Of a stretch of DNA of 64,000 nt, positions 1 to 10,905 are shown piece after piece. The notes beneath the pieces were generated by a model. It ran no database searches. It was not told the origin of the DNA and was given only the letters and a program-made list of their open reading frames with translations. Position numbers and translations under genes: made by a program. How positions within the stretch are numbered: position 1 is the first letter of the stretch; every line of letters starts with the position of its first letter. The stretch spans positions 124,001 through 188,000 of the forward strand of contig JBEWZL010000179.1 in NCBI GenBank assembly GCA_045837725.1. Reading direction: 5' to 3'. The DNA comes from Vermamoeba vermiformis. Its lineage: Eukaryota > Tubulinea > Echinamoebida.

Positions 1-1876
1 TCAAATCAAGCGAAGTGTACGCTTGGTTGGTGATCACAAGCACGGCACTGAATGCACCTGTTCGCCAGCCAATGTTGTGATTTTGCATCAGCGCGGCAAC
101 TGCTTGCAGCGACAATGACGCACTTCCTGACGCCGTACTAGTGGAAGGCAAGCTACGAATGTTGGATTGTAGTGTCGAGGTCGACGAGGTGAGGTACGAG
201 TAGATGTTTTCAGTGTGGCTCGAGCCTGAAGTAGCAACTGTTGCCAAGCCAACTTGAGCACTGTAGCTCGATGAAAGTTGATACAAGAAGGTGGGTGCGT
301 AGTTCTTGATCTGGTCGATCGTTGTGCTAGCCATGCCTTGAAGATCTAGAAGAAGCAAAATGTCGACCAAGGGATTGTTGTTCGTCACACTGAAGCTCAA
401 CGATTGAGATGCGGATGCGGAAGTTGGATTGAAGTAGACAGCGTATTGTTGCGGATAAAGGCGATCTGAGGATCCTCTTGAAGTAGGAACTTGATAGAGA
501 ACCGATGAAGCAACGTTGGGGTCGCAAGTCGAAGAAGTGGATGTGCATCCAGCGATCTCGGGACCAACAAGCAGTAGTCTATAGGAGCAACCAACGGCAT
601 AGCAAGTTGAGTTCAGCTGCTGCACTTGAGTCGAGCACGCGTTTCCATTGACGTCCAAGCCATTTCCACTAGCAAAAACAATACAAGTAATACCGTTGGT
701 GAACAACTGACTGGCGTAAGTCATGACTGCAGTTCTAGAAGCTGTGTTGTCTGGCGCAATGGACCAACCAGAAGGAACTGATATATATGACTGGCATGAC
801 AAGGAGGTAAGACCTTGCAACAGGGCGTATTGAGTGCACGAGTACTGAACGAAGCTGAGGATGGATGTGCTTTCGCAGGTTTGGATGTAGCCGCCAGAAT
901 AGATGGGAATGGTAGCAGTCCAATTACCATCGATAGACCAAGTAATCATTGCATCGTTATAATCCTGTTGCACGGAAGTAAAGATAAGAAATGCAATTCG
1001 CCGTAAATTCCGCGAGGCACTTTCTTACCCTATCACCAAGACCATACAAGTCTTCAAAGCCCATCATCACCACATCATCGATACGGGCCCACGAGCAGTG
1101 CTTGTATCCATCGGGATTGTTGATTTGAGAGTTGAGGTAACTGTAGTACGTGTACCCGCTTGGGTTGTTGTAGCCGTTTCCTTTCAACCAAAAGCCAAGC
1201 ACGGTACCTGATAATCAACGCGAATATTATTCTCGTGCAATTGTTAAATTGTGAATTACGGGTAATTACGCACCTGCCGGAAAAGGCCCGACTTTAATTG
1301 TATCTCCCGGGGAATCACAGCCTCCTTTTGATACATTACGGATCGCAGGTAATATCATCGTCATATTAACCGCTTGTTGAGTATTAGGGTCTACCAAATA
1401 GTACCTATGTATGACCGCCTGTTAGAAGGAACAAATGCTAATTGATTGCACGTACCCTAACTGGTTCACATAACCCGCGCCTTCATAAAGGTATGTAATG
1501 TTCATATATGAGACCTGCAACGATAATGAAGGTAAGAATGACGTTATAGAGGCACTGATAGGATGTACGTACTGAATTGAATGTAACCACAACATCGACA
1601 TTGGGATCCACAAGTGCGGGGTTAGGTGTGCGGCCTTCGGGAAACAGCTTGGGAATGAGCGACAAGACCGTCGACGAGACTGGATTGAAGTAGTACGTGC
1701 CGCCAGTGTGCGCATCTATGTCATCATACATCAGTTGCTGCACTCATACGAAATAACTATAACGGCTGACACGTACCTGTAGTACAGTTGAACGAGAGCA
1801 CGGGAACAACGCAGCAAACAAGAAGGAATAAGAGCACTGAGCTGAGGGTCCACGCTGTTCTATTGGATTGCATCAT
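1..1876 (-). CDS. secreted DUF4114/VWA-domain surface protein (5' part; runs off left edge)
   Basis: The start codon at 1876 opens a signal peptide: two Met, a short polar stretch, then a Leu/Val/Cys-rich core ending near VLSFNC. Several exons follow, separated by very short introns; the first intron is only about 34 nt (1743-1776). Around 1010-1080 the protein reads GFEDLYGLGDR and continues, after an intron, with DYNDA. GFEDL...GDRDYND is the hallmark of DUF4114 domains. Downstream (about 100-400) the sequence NPLVDILLLLDLQGM and the strand/helix pattern after it resemble a VWA/integrin-like I domain, with an altered metal-site region. Many Cys, Ser and Thr fit an extracellular protein. Adhesion or surface recognition is an inference from these domains. 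A short 5'UTR intron (about 1877-1951) seems to end exactly at the ATG. The C-terminus lies outside the window, so a membrane anchor cannot be judged. Confidence 0.7.
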
Positions 1877-2074
1877 CTACGCAATCATAAGTATGAAGTA
1901 ATTACGACGGAATTTAAGTGTAAATTGCAAAAGCGAATTCGATTCTCTTACCTCAACAAACAGCGTGACGTGACGTGCTAGTATATGATTGATTCTAAAA
2001 TACAAAAGTGTTTAGTGTTTCATGAAGACTGCAAGGCAACCTTTTTATACCTGCCTAAATTTCCAAGCGTTACT

Positions 2075-2519
2075 TTACCCGATGTGAATCAGCGGAGATT
2101 GCAATCTGGCGTGTAACGTGTTTTCTAACACTAATGCGGCACGTAATTCCGGTACAATAAACGTGTATTTTCGAGCGGGTGTACTTTGATCGTGATTAGA
2201 TCCGTTGACAGGATCTCCATTTGTATAGCTGATAAAATATATTAAAACATTAACCAATTTAGTTTGTGCCACGAGCGTATGTTGATTAATTATTCGAATG
2301 CGTAAAGAAACAATTTCCAGAGTCGCAACACAACAAAAATCGCAAAAATGCACATAAAGCAAGATACGCAAAATAAATACGTAATGTAATTTTACATAAT
2401 TAGGTCTAATTTTAAACTGATTGGTAAAATAAATTAATACAAACCTGTAGAAAAGGTCCGTCAAATCCCATGCCAGGAGACACAGTTGCGTTCAGATATT
2501 TGCGCGACGTTAGTAGCAT
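2075..2519 (-). CDS. small hypothetical protein beside the transposon
   Basis: From the ATG at 2519 a short exon (MLLTSRKYLNATVS...) ends at CAG/GTTTGT near 2446. A long open stretch follows and ends in TAA at 2075-2077. Removing a 28-nt intron ending TACCAATCAG gives one continuous frame of about 140 residues. The middle third is AT-rich and hydrophobic and could instead be intron, but the C-terminal ~50 codons (starting YTNGDPVNGS) look like ordinary coding sequence. I do not recognise the protein. It is divergent from the F-box gene at 7414, and the transposon sits between the two starts. It could also be 5' untranslated or regulatory sequence of the downstream DUF4114/VWA gene. Confidence 0.3.
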
Positions 2520-2565
2520 CGTTTGTTTGTTAAGTTGAAGGTGGAATTCCAAGCTAAATGCTTTG

Positions 2566-2573
2566 CCTTCGGC
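2566..2573. repeat. target-site duplication, left copy
   Basis: CCTTCGGC directly precedes the left inverted repeat and is repeated exactly at 7352-7359. It is GC-rich in an AT-rich neighbourhood. Confidence 0.9.
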
Positions 2574-2665
2574 GGGAGGCAATAAGTTTCTACCGGTCCG
2601 AAAGTTACGTGTAATTTTAACCCTGCCTTGTACTTTTTACACGGCCGTGAAACCTTGTAATTTTT
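2574..2665 (+). repeat. left terminal inverted repeat (92 bp)
   Basis: It matches the reverse complement of 7260-7351 with a single A/G difference. Inside it is the palindrome CACGGCCGTG (2640-2649). GCCTTGTAC (2625-2633) and GTACAAGGC (2671-2679) bracket that palindrome, so the inner edge could fold into a hairpin or serve as paired transposase sites. Confidence 0.92.
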
Positions 2666-2851
2666 TACACGTACAAGGCACAATAATTCCTTGTAAAGTC
2701 ATTATAGCCTATTTATTGTAATAATGGTCACGAGCAACCTCGAATCTGGATGTGAAAGTGAAAAGACCACGCTTTGTTTCCAGGAAGTAATTTCTGGCAG
2801 ACATAAAAGCACCGGTGGTTTCGTTTTTTCTCAATTCATTTCCACGCAACG

Positions 2852-5800
2852 ATGACCACAAGACAACTCGTAGAACAAATTGCTGACCAAATTGTGCCTG
2901 ATCTGTCGCCTAATCCGACTTCTACCACCCCTTCACCACAATCGGTAATTTACAGTTGATTAATAGTATTAATAGTTAATTTTAATATTATTTATTCTAT
3001 TTTAGGAGCAAGAATCAGCCCAAGTTGACGTAGTTTCGGCTCCTGCAAATCCGCTGAAACGAAAGCGCGAAGACTTCGAGCAAGGTTTGTTAATATCTAA
3101 TGTCCAATCTCGTTTTAATGATATGGTGGCATTCTAGAGTTGTATAGAACTGTTTCGGCCGCGATCGAGCATAAGAAAGGCTTTTTCACGGAAGAGGACG
3201 TCAATTTCACGTGCAAGACACTGATTGATAACGGCTTTGATGCGTCAATTGTTTTTGCATTAACAGATGCTGAAATATCTCGCTTTCAACTGAAGGCTGG
3301 CTTAATTCGGCACGTAAAGATTTACCTCTCTGAAATAGAGGCACAAGAAGCCGTAAGTAAACCTCTACATCTTAGTTTAAATATTCATTATTCTATCGCA
3401 CAGGCTCGCAAAAAAAGAAGACGTATACATACTCCAGAGACCCTGTCTGATGCACTCAAGGCCTCCGAGCCGAATCTGCTGCAAAATCTATTCCCAAGAG
3501 AAGGAGACTGGAAGTTTATGGAATACGAAGACAAGAACGGCAATATTCTCAATTGCTTTATTTGTCGCATTTGCATCACATCGCTGGAAATTCCTGGTGG
3601 AGACTTATCGCCGATCCGCGTTCATTGCTATGGTCGGCCTCACAAAGGTGCTGTTCCAACACATCAGAAATATGTCGCACAAAGAATTGCTGGCACACGA
3701 AACACGAGGTACCTTAAATTACTTATTCTAAGTTTGTACTTTATATTGACGCTTGATTTGAAGTGTTTTAACAAAGCGTCAGTTGGATGCGATTGCAAGT
3801 CAGACAAAGAAGCAACGCTTCCAACTTTGTTGCTGCTTTGATCAAGCTGCCAAAAGAGTGGTTGATAACAAGGAGTTCTGGTCGTGTGCGTCGAGTAAGT
3901 GTAGCTTTAGTCAACCAGTCCCGATGCCCTCTGCGAACACAAAGTACGTTACTTCGTGATATTTTTGGCCTGATCTAAAATAACAATATTAGTTGACACG
4001 TACAGCAAATAATTCGAGAGCAATCGCTAGCAATACAAGCGAATGCACACCCAAACGTACAACAAATCCAAAATACATCCCAAGCCCAACCCAAACCCCT
4101 AATTCTTACATTCCCACCACGTATGGCAAGACGAGCACCAAGAAGAGAAGTCTACATGCAACACACAAGTACTCAATCAGAATCCCTGCCACCTGAGCTC
4201 AAGCGATTACAAGAACTACTTCACCTCGTACTAAAGGCCATTAAGGCCAATAGTATTCCACCAACATTAAACCTTGATATACTCAGCGATTACATTCGTA
4301 ACAACTGTTTACGCTCGACACTTGGTCACAGGTCTCGCTCAAATTAGCTTGCATTCAACTTGGGCTAACCAACACCAATTTAGGTTTACTGATGCATCGA
4401 AGGCCTATTTTCTTGGACAAAAAGCACGTGGTATGAGTCAACGGCAGCAGTATGACCGCAAGTTTGGCTTGCACACCCCATCGGTGGTCACCATCAACGA
4501 GAGTTCAAAGATGACTCCCGTTCTCGAGCAGTATGGTATATCAAATGTTCTCTTTCAAGAGGTGACTGAATTCAATACATAAGCAAATTTTAGTGCTAAT
4601 ATTCTTAAATAGTTTGTTGACTTTGTTGAACGCAACGACCTTCGAAGCAATTCTTGGGGGTTATGATTCGACAGTGTTTTCGTACCTTCAGATGACTCTG
4701 TTTGCGTTCTAACAGGGACACGTCATGGCCTTGTCACTGGTGAACAAATAGAGAAGATAACTGAAGCCACAAGCGTTACTGAAATGCGGCAGTCGATTAC
4801 TGAAGAACACAAGTTTGCAAACCAAGTGCTAGCCTTTGTTCTCTTTCCATTAGAGAGGTATCGCGCAAAGCAGTGGTTACTACCGTTAGGTAATTTGTTA
4901 CACTCTAACAACTCCAACGTAGACTGACTGACTTAGGAATGGTGCCTACAACCGGATATTCAGCAGTGGAGGTGGAAGAACTCGTAACAACTGTATCGAC
5001 AAGAATGAAAGCCAGTAATCTCAACTTGCTGATGGTATCCGGTGACAATGCTGCAGCTCATCAATCGTTATTTGCCAAGCTAATGGAAGACCGTCAACAG
5101 TGTTCTTTTCCGCTTATAGATTGGCCCTTCACTTATCGTGGTATGTAGTGAGCCATTGAACTTTCGGCCAACTAACGAGATTAACAGACAGTGACCCAAC
5201 ACCACTGCAGGATTATCATCACTTATTCCGCAAACTAGTTACTGTCTTGTGCAAGGGTCGCAAGTATTTAGTAATTGGCAATCATCTAATTGCCAAAACA
5301 CTTCTTATCGAGGCGGCCACGGAACTGAATTTCTCAGTGAATATGTTTTCCGAGCGCGATGAACAAAACGATGACCGAGTAGAGCTACTTTTGACGAATG
5401 AACGAGTAAGTAAGGTCCTTTATTGCATACACTTTAATTAATTATGTTTAGTTTCGTAATTGGCTGTCACTATCAGATGAACGCAAGGGTCTGCTATTGT
5501 ATATTAAGTACGTGTCCTTCATGTACGCTGCCTTCAAGTCAAAGCACCATTCATGGGAAGACCGAGTTGCAATGGTTTGGCGAACTGCTTGTTTCTTCAC
5601 CTATTGGCATGCATTGTTACGAGAGCAGGATCTTACTATCAGAGACAACTTTGTCTCAAGTCAAACGTTCAATGCTGTGATTCAACTCGCAACTGCTTTC
5701 GTAATGTTCGTTGTTCGGTTTGCACAAAAGCTACCGACCTTATCGCCTTCATTACTTGTATGCATAGACAATTATTGCATTGCTGTTACTAATTTGTTAT

Positions 5801-7099
5801 CAGTCTGAAAAAGCCTGAGAATCGCTGTTCGCCGCTGCACGAGCGTTCATTCCCAACACAAGTTCAATAACTGCCACCAACTTCTTCTCTTTTCTCAATT
5901 ATCGTGCTTTGTACGTACTATTCGCATTGATTTATATTATATCCCTAATTAGTTTGAGCAGAAGCAACAGGCTGGATCCGATCGAGATCACCGAATTTCT
6001 CCTTGATGAATTAATACCAATGGTATGTCAATTATTCGCCAGATTGTAACACTAATAATAATGATTCAGGGGAATGTGAGCAGCACGCATATTGGAACTC
6101 TTCTGAATAAGATTGATCTGGAAACAAGAGAGGATCTGAAATTGTTCGGATTCGAACCTGTCATGAGCAAATTTATTAGTGTTTCAACGTGCAAGAAAGA
6201 TGTAGATTATATGAATTCAGATTATCAGCAGAATAGTATGTATAAGCTCTTAGCAATTGTTTGCTAACCTTTGTCGCAGATCCGAGCGACCACTTTGGTA
6301 GCATTAGTCCCGTTCCAAATACAGCACCAATAGTAACAAATAAGCAGCCTAGGGTTTTCAATCGCATCAAAGGCACAATCCTTGTTGTCACTGAAGAAGA
6401 GCGACAGTTTTGCGAACACCACAACATTAAAATTCAAGCCAACAACAGAGTCGACGCTAATTCATTTTTGAAGCATACAAGCCGGAAGAGAGCGCACAAG
6501 CATTACACAAAAGATCGATTGAGCCGCCCACAGAATGCAGAGAGTACGAGCACTTGTCTTGTTAATCAGCCTAGCTTCGTTGCTCCGTCAACAGCCCAGT
6601 ATCAGCACAAAGCTTGGTATTGGATTAATGAGAATGATACGCTCAAATTGGCTTACCTAATCCAAGCTCTAAAGCCACGAAAAAGTACAGTTGTTAGTGC
6701 GAAAAAGGGAGAGTGAGAAAAAGTGTACGTTGCTGAATCGAATTAAGACTCATAGTAACCTTAATTAGGACATACGAGTTGATTCCTAGTGTTGACCAGA
6801 AGAACGAAGATTACAGCTGTATCTTCACGGCGCTAGATACTGTGTACAATTTAGCAAGCAAGACCTTAACTTGCATGCCACGAGACAACTGTTGGACGCG
6901 CGTTACGAGCAAATCAATATTGTCTCCTGTTACTGAAGATATCCCTTTTAACCCTTGGAGCATCAATAGTAAGACGGGCACTCAATACGCCTTGTTACGG
7001 GTACTAATTTCTCTGGATTTAGAGCACAATACCATCGAATTCACGCTCGCAGAACTGCAACCCTATTCCACTGTTTTAAACACTTGGTTGAATGACTAA
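2852..7099 (+). CDS. transposase, multi-exon, P/KDZ-like core (family not settled)
   Basis: The ATG at 2852 begins MTTRQLVEQIADQI. At least a dozen short introns with normal GT-AG ends keep the frame open to the TAA at 7097-7099. The N-terminal part is helical and basic (KKRRR near 3412). A Cys/His cluster at about 3550-3660 (CFICRIC, then VHCYGRPH and PTHQ) could bind zinc. The likely catalytic core has a strand with an acidic residue, LNLLMVSGDNAAAHQSLF (about 5010-5070), then LQDYHHLFRKLVTVLCKG (5200-5250). This resembles the 'strand-D ... D-x-(K/H)HLxK' layout of RNase-H-fold transposases of the P and KDZ types. Helical segments (about 5300-5800) and a charged C-terminus follow. I see no in-frame stop in the spliced reading, so it may be functional. 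The family call is inference; the 8-bp target duplication is compatible. Confidence 0.72.
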
Positions 7100-7259
7100 T
7101 TTAATGCGTAAACATATTTGTGGCTTAAATTATGAAAGTAGCAAGTTTTCGGTGCGAATCTGGGTTGCATCTGATCTAAAAATACATTGCGAACTTCGGT
7201 TGGTGTTGTATGGGTGTAAATAAATGTTTTGTACGATTTTTTAGTAAGCCTTGCCTTGT

Positions 7260-7351
7260 AAAAATTACAAGGTTTCACGGCCGTGTAAAAAGTACAAGGC
7301 AGGGCTAAAATTACACGTAACTTTCGGACCGGTAGAAACTTATTGCCTCCC
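7260..7351 (-). repeat. right terminal inverted repeat (92 bp)
   Basis: It mirrors 2574-2665. The CACGGCCGTG palindrome recurs here, bracketed by GCCTTGTA (7253-7260) and TACAAGGC (7293-7300), so both ends share the same subterminal architecture with slightly different spacing. Confidence 0.92.
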
Positions 7352-7359
7352 CCTTCGGC
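7352..7359. repeat. target-site duplication, right copy
   Basis: CCTTCGGC directly follows the right inverted repeat and is identical to 2566-2573. Confidence 0.9.
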
Positions 7360-7413
7360 TTGGCTTGTGTTGCCTTTTGTCCAAAACAAAATTTGATCAG
7401 CATCTTGCAAACA

Positions 7414-9307
7414 ATGGAGACAACAACACCAAACATTGATACCCTGCCGCACGAACTCATAGTTTTGATATGCTCGTGGTTACAAGTCCCAGATCTCCTT
7501 TCATACAGCGGATGTTCCCAAAAGTCAAATCGAATCTGCAAGAGCGACGATGTTTGGCGTTATTTCAAGAAAAAATCGCTTACAGATAAGTGGTCATTCA
7601 CCGCCAAGGTTGAATCGTTGTCTTGTCCCATCATAGAAAAAATTCACAAGAAGATCTTGCTCCAGAAAAATTGGAGAAACTCAGGTATAGATCTAAATGA
7701 TGCATATTTGCGGCAATTAGGCATTACGAATATTAAAGAATATTATTAATTCTCAGACTTGCTTCCAAATGCATATTCTCTTCCGCCAATCGAAGGAGAA
7801 CTACTTCACGCCTCTGCTCGGGGATCTAGGTATAATAATTGCACTGTGATCTCAATATTGTTGTTATTGACCTATATTGCGCGCAGATTGCTATTGGCAG
7901 TAAGACGTGCAGATCGCAACCAACCAGATCTTTTTGTTTACGACTTAGAGACCTTAAAACTCGTAAATACGATCGAATATCCCGATAATTTTGATAATGC
8001 AATCTCTTTATGGGATGTAAGTCCATATCTAAGCCAGCGGTCGTGGTGACAGAGTCGATCTGTCAACAAAGAACTAAGCCTTTTCGAACAGGGAGGCGAT
8101 AACATAGTGATTGGCGAAGATGTTCAAATTCCACGAGGATTTGATGAACCTGGTACAATAGGAGCCAATATGTATCACTATTGGGTGTGGAACTTGGTCT
8201 CGAATGAAATTTGGCGAGTTCCTTCGTGCGTTACCTCGGGAACGAACTACGTGTCAATGCACGGCAAGTACTTTGCTTATCTGTCCGTTGGCTATGGAAT
8301 TCATGTAAGCGACATTGTACTACACGCCTCACGTCAATGCTACTGAATTGCATTTTATATTTAGATCTTGGACTTGACAACGCGTCAATGTGTCATCAAG
8401 CAAATGTTTGCAGAATACAATGCAGCCTATGTGCATATCCCTAGTCGTGGAGCTCTAGTATATAAACAAGGTTATGATGAAGACGATAACGCCAAAATAC
8501 GATTCGTGCAGTTTAGCGACGACTGGCTAACCATTTTGGTACGTCCTGAATATGTTTATCGCGTATATGTTAACAAAATAATTAATTATTTTTTTTGAGT
8601 TGTAGTTCGAAAAAGAATTGGACATTGTTTTGAGGTACACTGAAAAGTTGGGAATGACAGAGAACTATCTTCTCGTTTCTTTCGCCGATTTCGTTCAAAT
8701 TCGGACGCATGTAGGTCACCACAAGGATAGTAATATTATTCGTTAGTATTAATTTGTCTGTTCTCGCAGATTCTGGATCGCAAAACCTTCAAGCTCATTG
8801 CCGAGGACGCAAAACATACTTCATTCACGGTGTTGACCGACGACGTCGTTGCTACAATAGCGCACAATTATAGTGGATTTAAAAGCACTATACACGACCT
8901 GAAACAAAATATTGAAACTGACATTTTTGACACGGATCTATTCCACATCCATTCTGACCTGGTAATTAGCATTGCTTTAGTCTAAAATACAATCGCTTAA
9001 TGCTCGATAGTTTCTTGCCGACCATTGCAAATTCTCCAGTGACGGGCAGCAAGTGCAAAATTACTACGTCATGTCTTTGCCTAACAATCAAGTCGTGCAG
9101 GAATTAACCAAATTTGGAAGTAATTCTTTTCATAAGCGATATAAGACCCTATTCAAACAATTCGAATGGTACTCAGAGGATAGTAGCTTATTGGAACAGG
9201 TGCTCGTCAATCAATCGCAGATTATCGTTATTTATCAAAATCAAACTCTTTCGAAGACTTTCTTTTTCATTTTAGATTTCTGCGACTCTGTAGTATTTCA
9301 GCAATAA
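7414..9307 (+). CDS. F-box protein with propeller-like C-terminal region
   Basis: The ATG at 7414 starts METTTPNIDTLPHELIVLIC. LPHELI...WLQVPDLL..S.CSQKS...C.SDDVWR at residues ~10-50 is a typical F-box, the SKP1-binding segment of SCF ubiquitin ligases. About eight exons follow, with introns of roughly 50-75 nt (donors GTATAG, GTAAGT, GTAAGC, GTACGT, GTAGGT, GTAATT). The stop is TAA at 9305-9307. The rest (about 430 residues) has repeated short beta-strand patterns such as LFVYDLETLKLV and YHYWVWNLVSNEIWRV. These read like degenerate WD/kelch-type blades, but no repeat is clean enough to name. The likely role is substrate receptor of an SCF ligase; the substrate is unknown. A transposon ends 62 bp upstream of the ATG and may have replaced part of the promoter. 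Confidence 0.7.
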
Positions 9308-9538
9308 AATTGGCTCCGCACGTTACTTTGGAACGCGCGACTCAGAATAAATTAAAATTGTACGACCCTTGCAGTCTGCTTTCTTATAGTATTCTATTGC
9401 TTTGCTTGTTTGGAATAAGAACGATAGTAATGACCTATTGATCGTTGCAAGAAAAAAAAAATGGTACGGATCCGATTCAATTTTTTATGTCACCTGCTTA
9501 CTAACAATAATAATAATAAATAAATTACTCTGGCCACT

Positions 9539-10761
9539 TTAGAACTGCTTGAAAAAGCCGCAAATCTCGGGGTGATCAGCGAAACCATGAATAAATTCGT
9601 TAATGTCGATGGATCCGTCCTGAAAATATTTTTGTTACAATTAATTTCAATTGCCCTAATACTTCTATATTACGTACATGATTAGCATCTACTTTGTTGA
9701 AAATATCGTCTAAAATAGTGTTCAATTTGGCTTGACCATTCTCATCGATTTCAATTTGAGTAGATCCGCTAACTTTTTTGCCTTGACGTGCTTTCAATTG
9801 AGCTCTAGTCACCTATAATTAACAGTTCCCTATATTAATATCACGTTCTATAATCACCAATATCAATCGTACTTGTTTGACGACCATCACGAGCATTTTT
9901 CGAACTTCGTCCTTTGACAACACGCCATCGCCGTTCTTGTCGAAAATTTCAAACGAAGCTGCGTTAAGTCATTAATTACTATATTTGTATAATATAGTAC
10001 GTCGTTCAAGACTTTATGACTCTTAAATATTTCTGAACAGAATTCATGAAAATAATTTGGCGGCAAAAATCAAGGTGTTTGTATGATATTCTATTCATAA
10101 TTATATTACAGTGTTATTATTCTTATATTATTCTATTAAATAATAACACGGGATTACGCATTTAATTTTTTGCCTTGATTCGGTCTCATCTTACCTCGTA
10201 ATTTCTGTTCAATATTTCCACCAAAAGTCACTCCCATAAGCGCCATATATTCCTCCAAGTCCATATCACTATGAAAAAACGCGATCTACGTAAGTACAAA
10301 AGGATCCCAAAAATAATAAAATTAAAGAATTATTTTACCCGTTGCCATCGCGATCAAATGAATCGAACACTTGATTAGCCAGCTCTCGTTCCATTACACC
10401 ATGATTATCCATAATTTTTAAAAAGTTGTCCCGAGTGATTTTGCTGCCATGAGCCGATTTTTCGAAACTCTTGAAGATCAGCTTTGCTTTCTCTGGGGGA
10501 ACTAAATAAAATATTATTTTAGATAAATAGCACGTCTATTTATTTAAATTATAATCAACGAATTAATTATTTACGATTTCAACTTTGCATTAGGGAAAAA
10601 TCAATAACTTGCTACTCGTGTAACAATCATGCAATAATAATTACATAATATTTATAATGAATTTTACGAAGGTATTTTACAAGGATATTCAACTTACTAT
10701 TGTACATCTTACGAAAATTTTCCATTTCGTCTTTGCTGAGCTTCAAATGACCGTTACCCAT
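9539..10761 (-). CDS. N-myristoylated-type EF-hand calcium sensor (calcineurin-B/NCS-like)
   Basis: The ATG at 10761 begins MGNGHLKLSKDEMENF. Gly2 followed by small/polar residues fits N-myristoylation. Five or six exons give about 200 residues. The first EF-hand is degenerate (FEKSAHGSKITRDNF). Three canonical loops follow: DRDGNGDMDLEE split by an intron near 10268-10340, DKNGDGVLSKDE near 9915-9945, and DANHDGSIDINE split by an intron at 9619-9680. The order and length match the calcineurin B/neuronal calcium sensor/CBL group. It probably acts at membranes as a Ca2+-dependent regulator. The stop is TAA at 9539-9541. It converges on the F-box gene with about 230 bp between stops. Confidence 0.82.
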
Positions 10762-10905
10762 TTTTTACTTAATATATAATCTATTGTACACTTGTGATCT
10801 TGATTAAACTCGAATTCCAGTTTATGGAGCCTTCGTATTTTTTTGTGAGATCGCACGTGATTTTGTCTTAAATAGGCACCTTCGTACAATGAAGTCATTT
10901 ATACA

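Larger units (their letters stand above)
2574..7351 (+). mobile_element. DNA transposon, whole-looking, 4,778 bp, 8-bp target duplication
   Basis: The ends are inverted copies of each other. Positions 2574-2665 match the reverse complement of 7260-7351 with one mismatch in 92 bases, and both outer ends begin GGGAGGCAATAAG. The element is flanked by CCTTCGGC at 2566-2573 and again at 7352-7359, an 8-bp target duplication. It carries one multi-exon gene (2852-7099) on the plus strand. Eight-base duplications are known for the hAT, P and KDZ/Zisupton superfamilies. Near-identical ends and a perfect duplication suggest a recent insertion. The right end lies 62 bp upstream of the F-box start codon. 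Confidence 0.9.
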
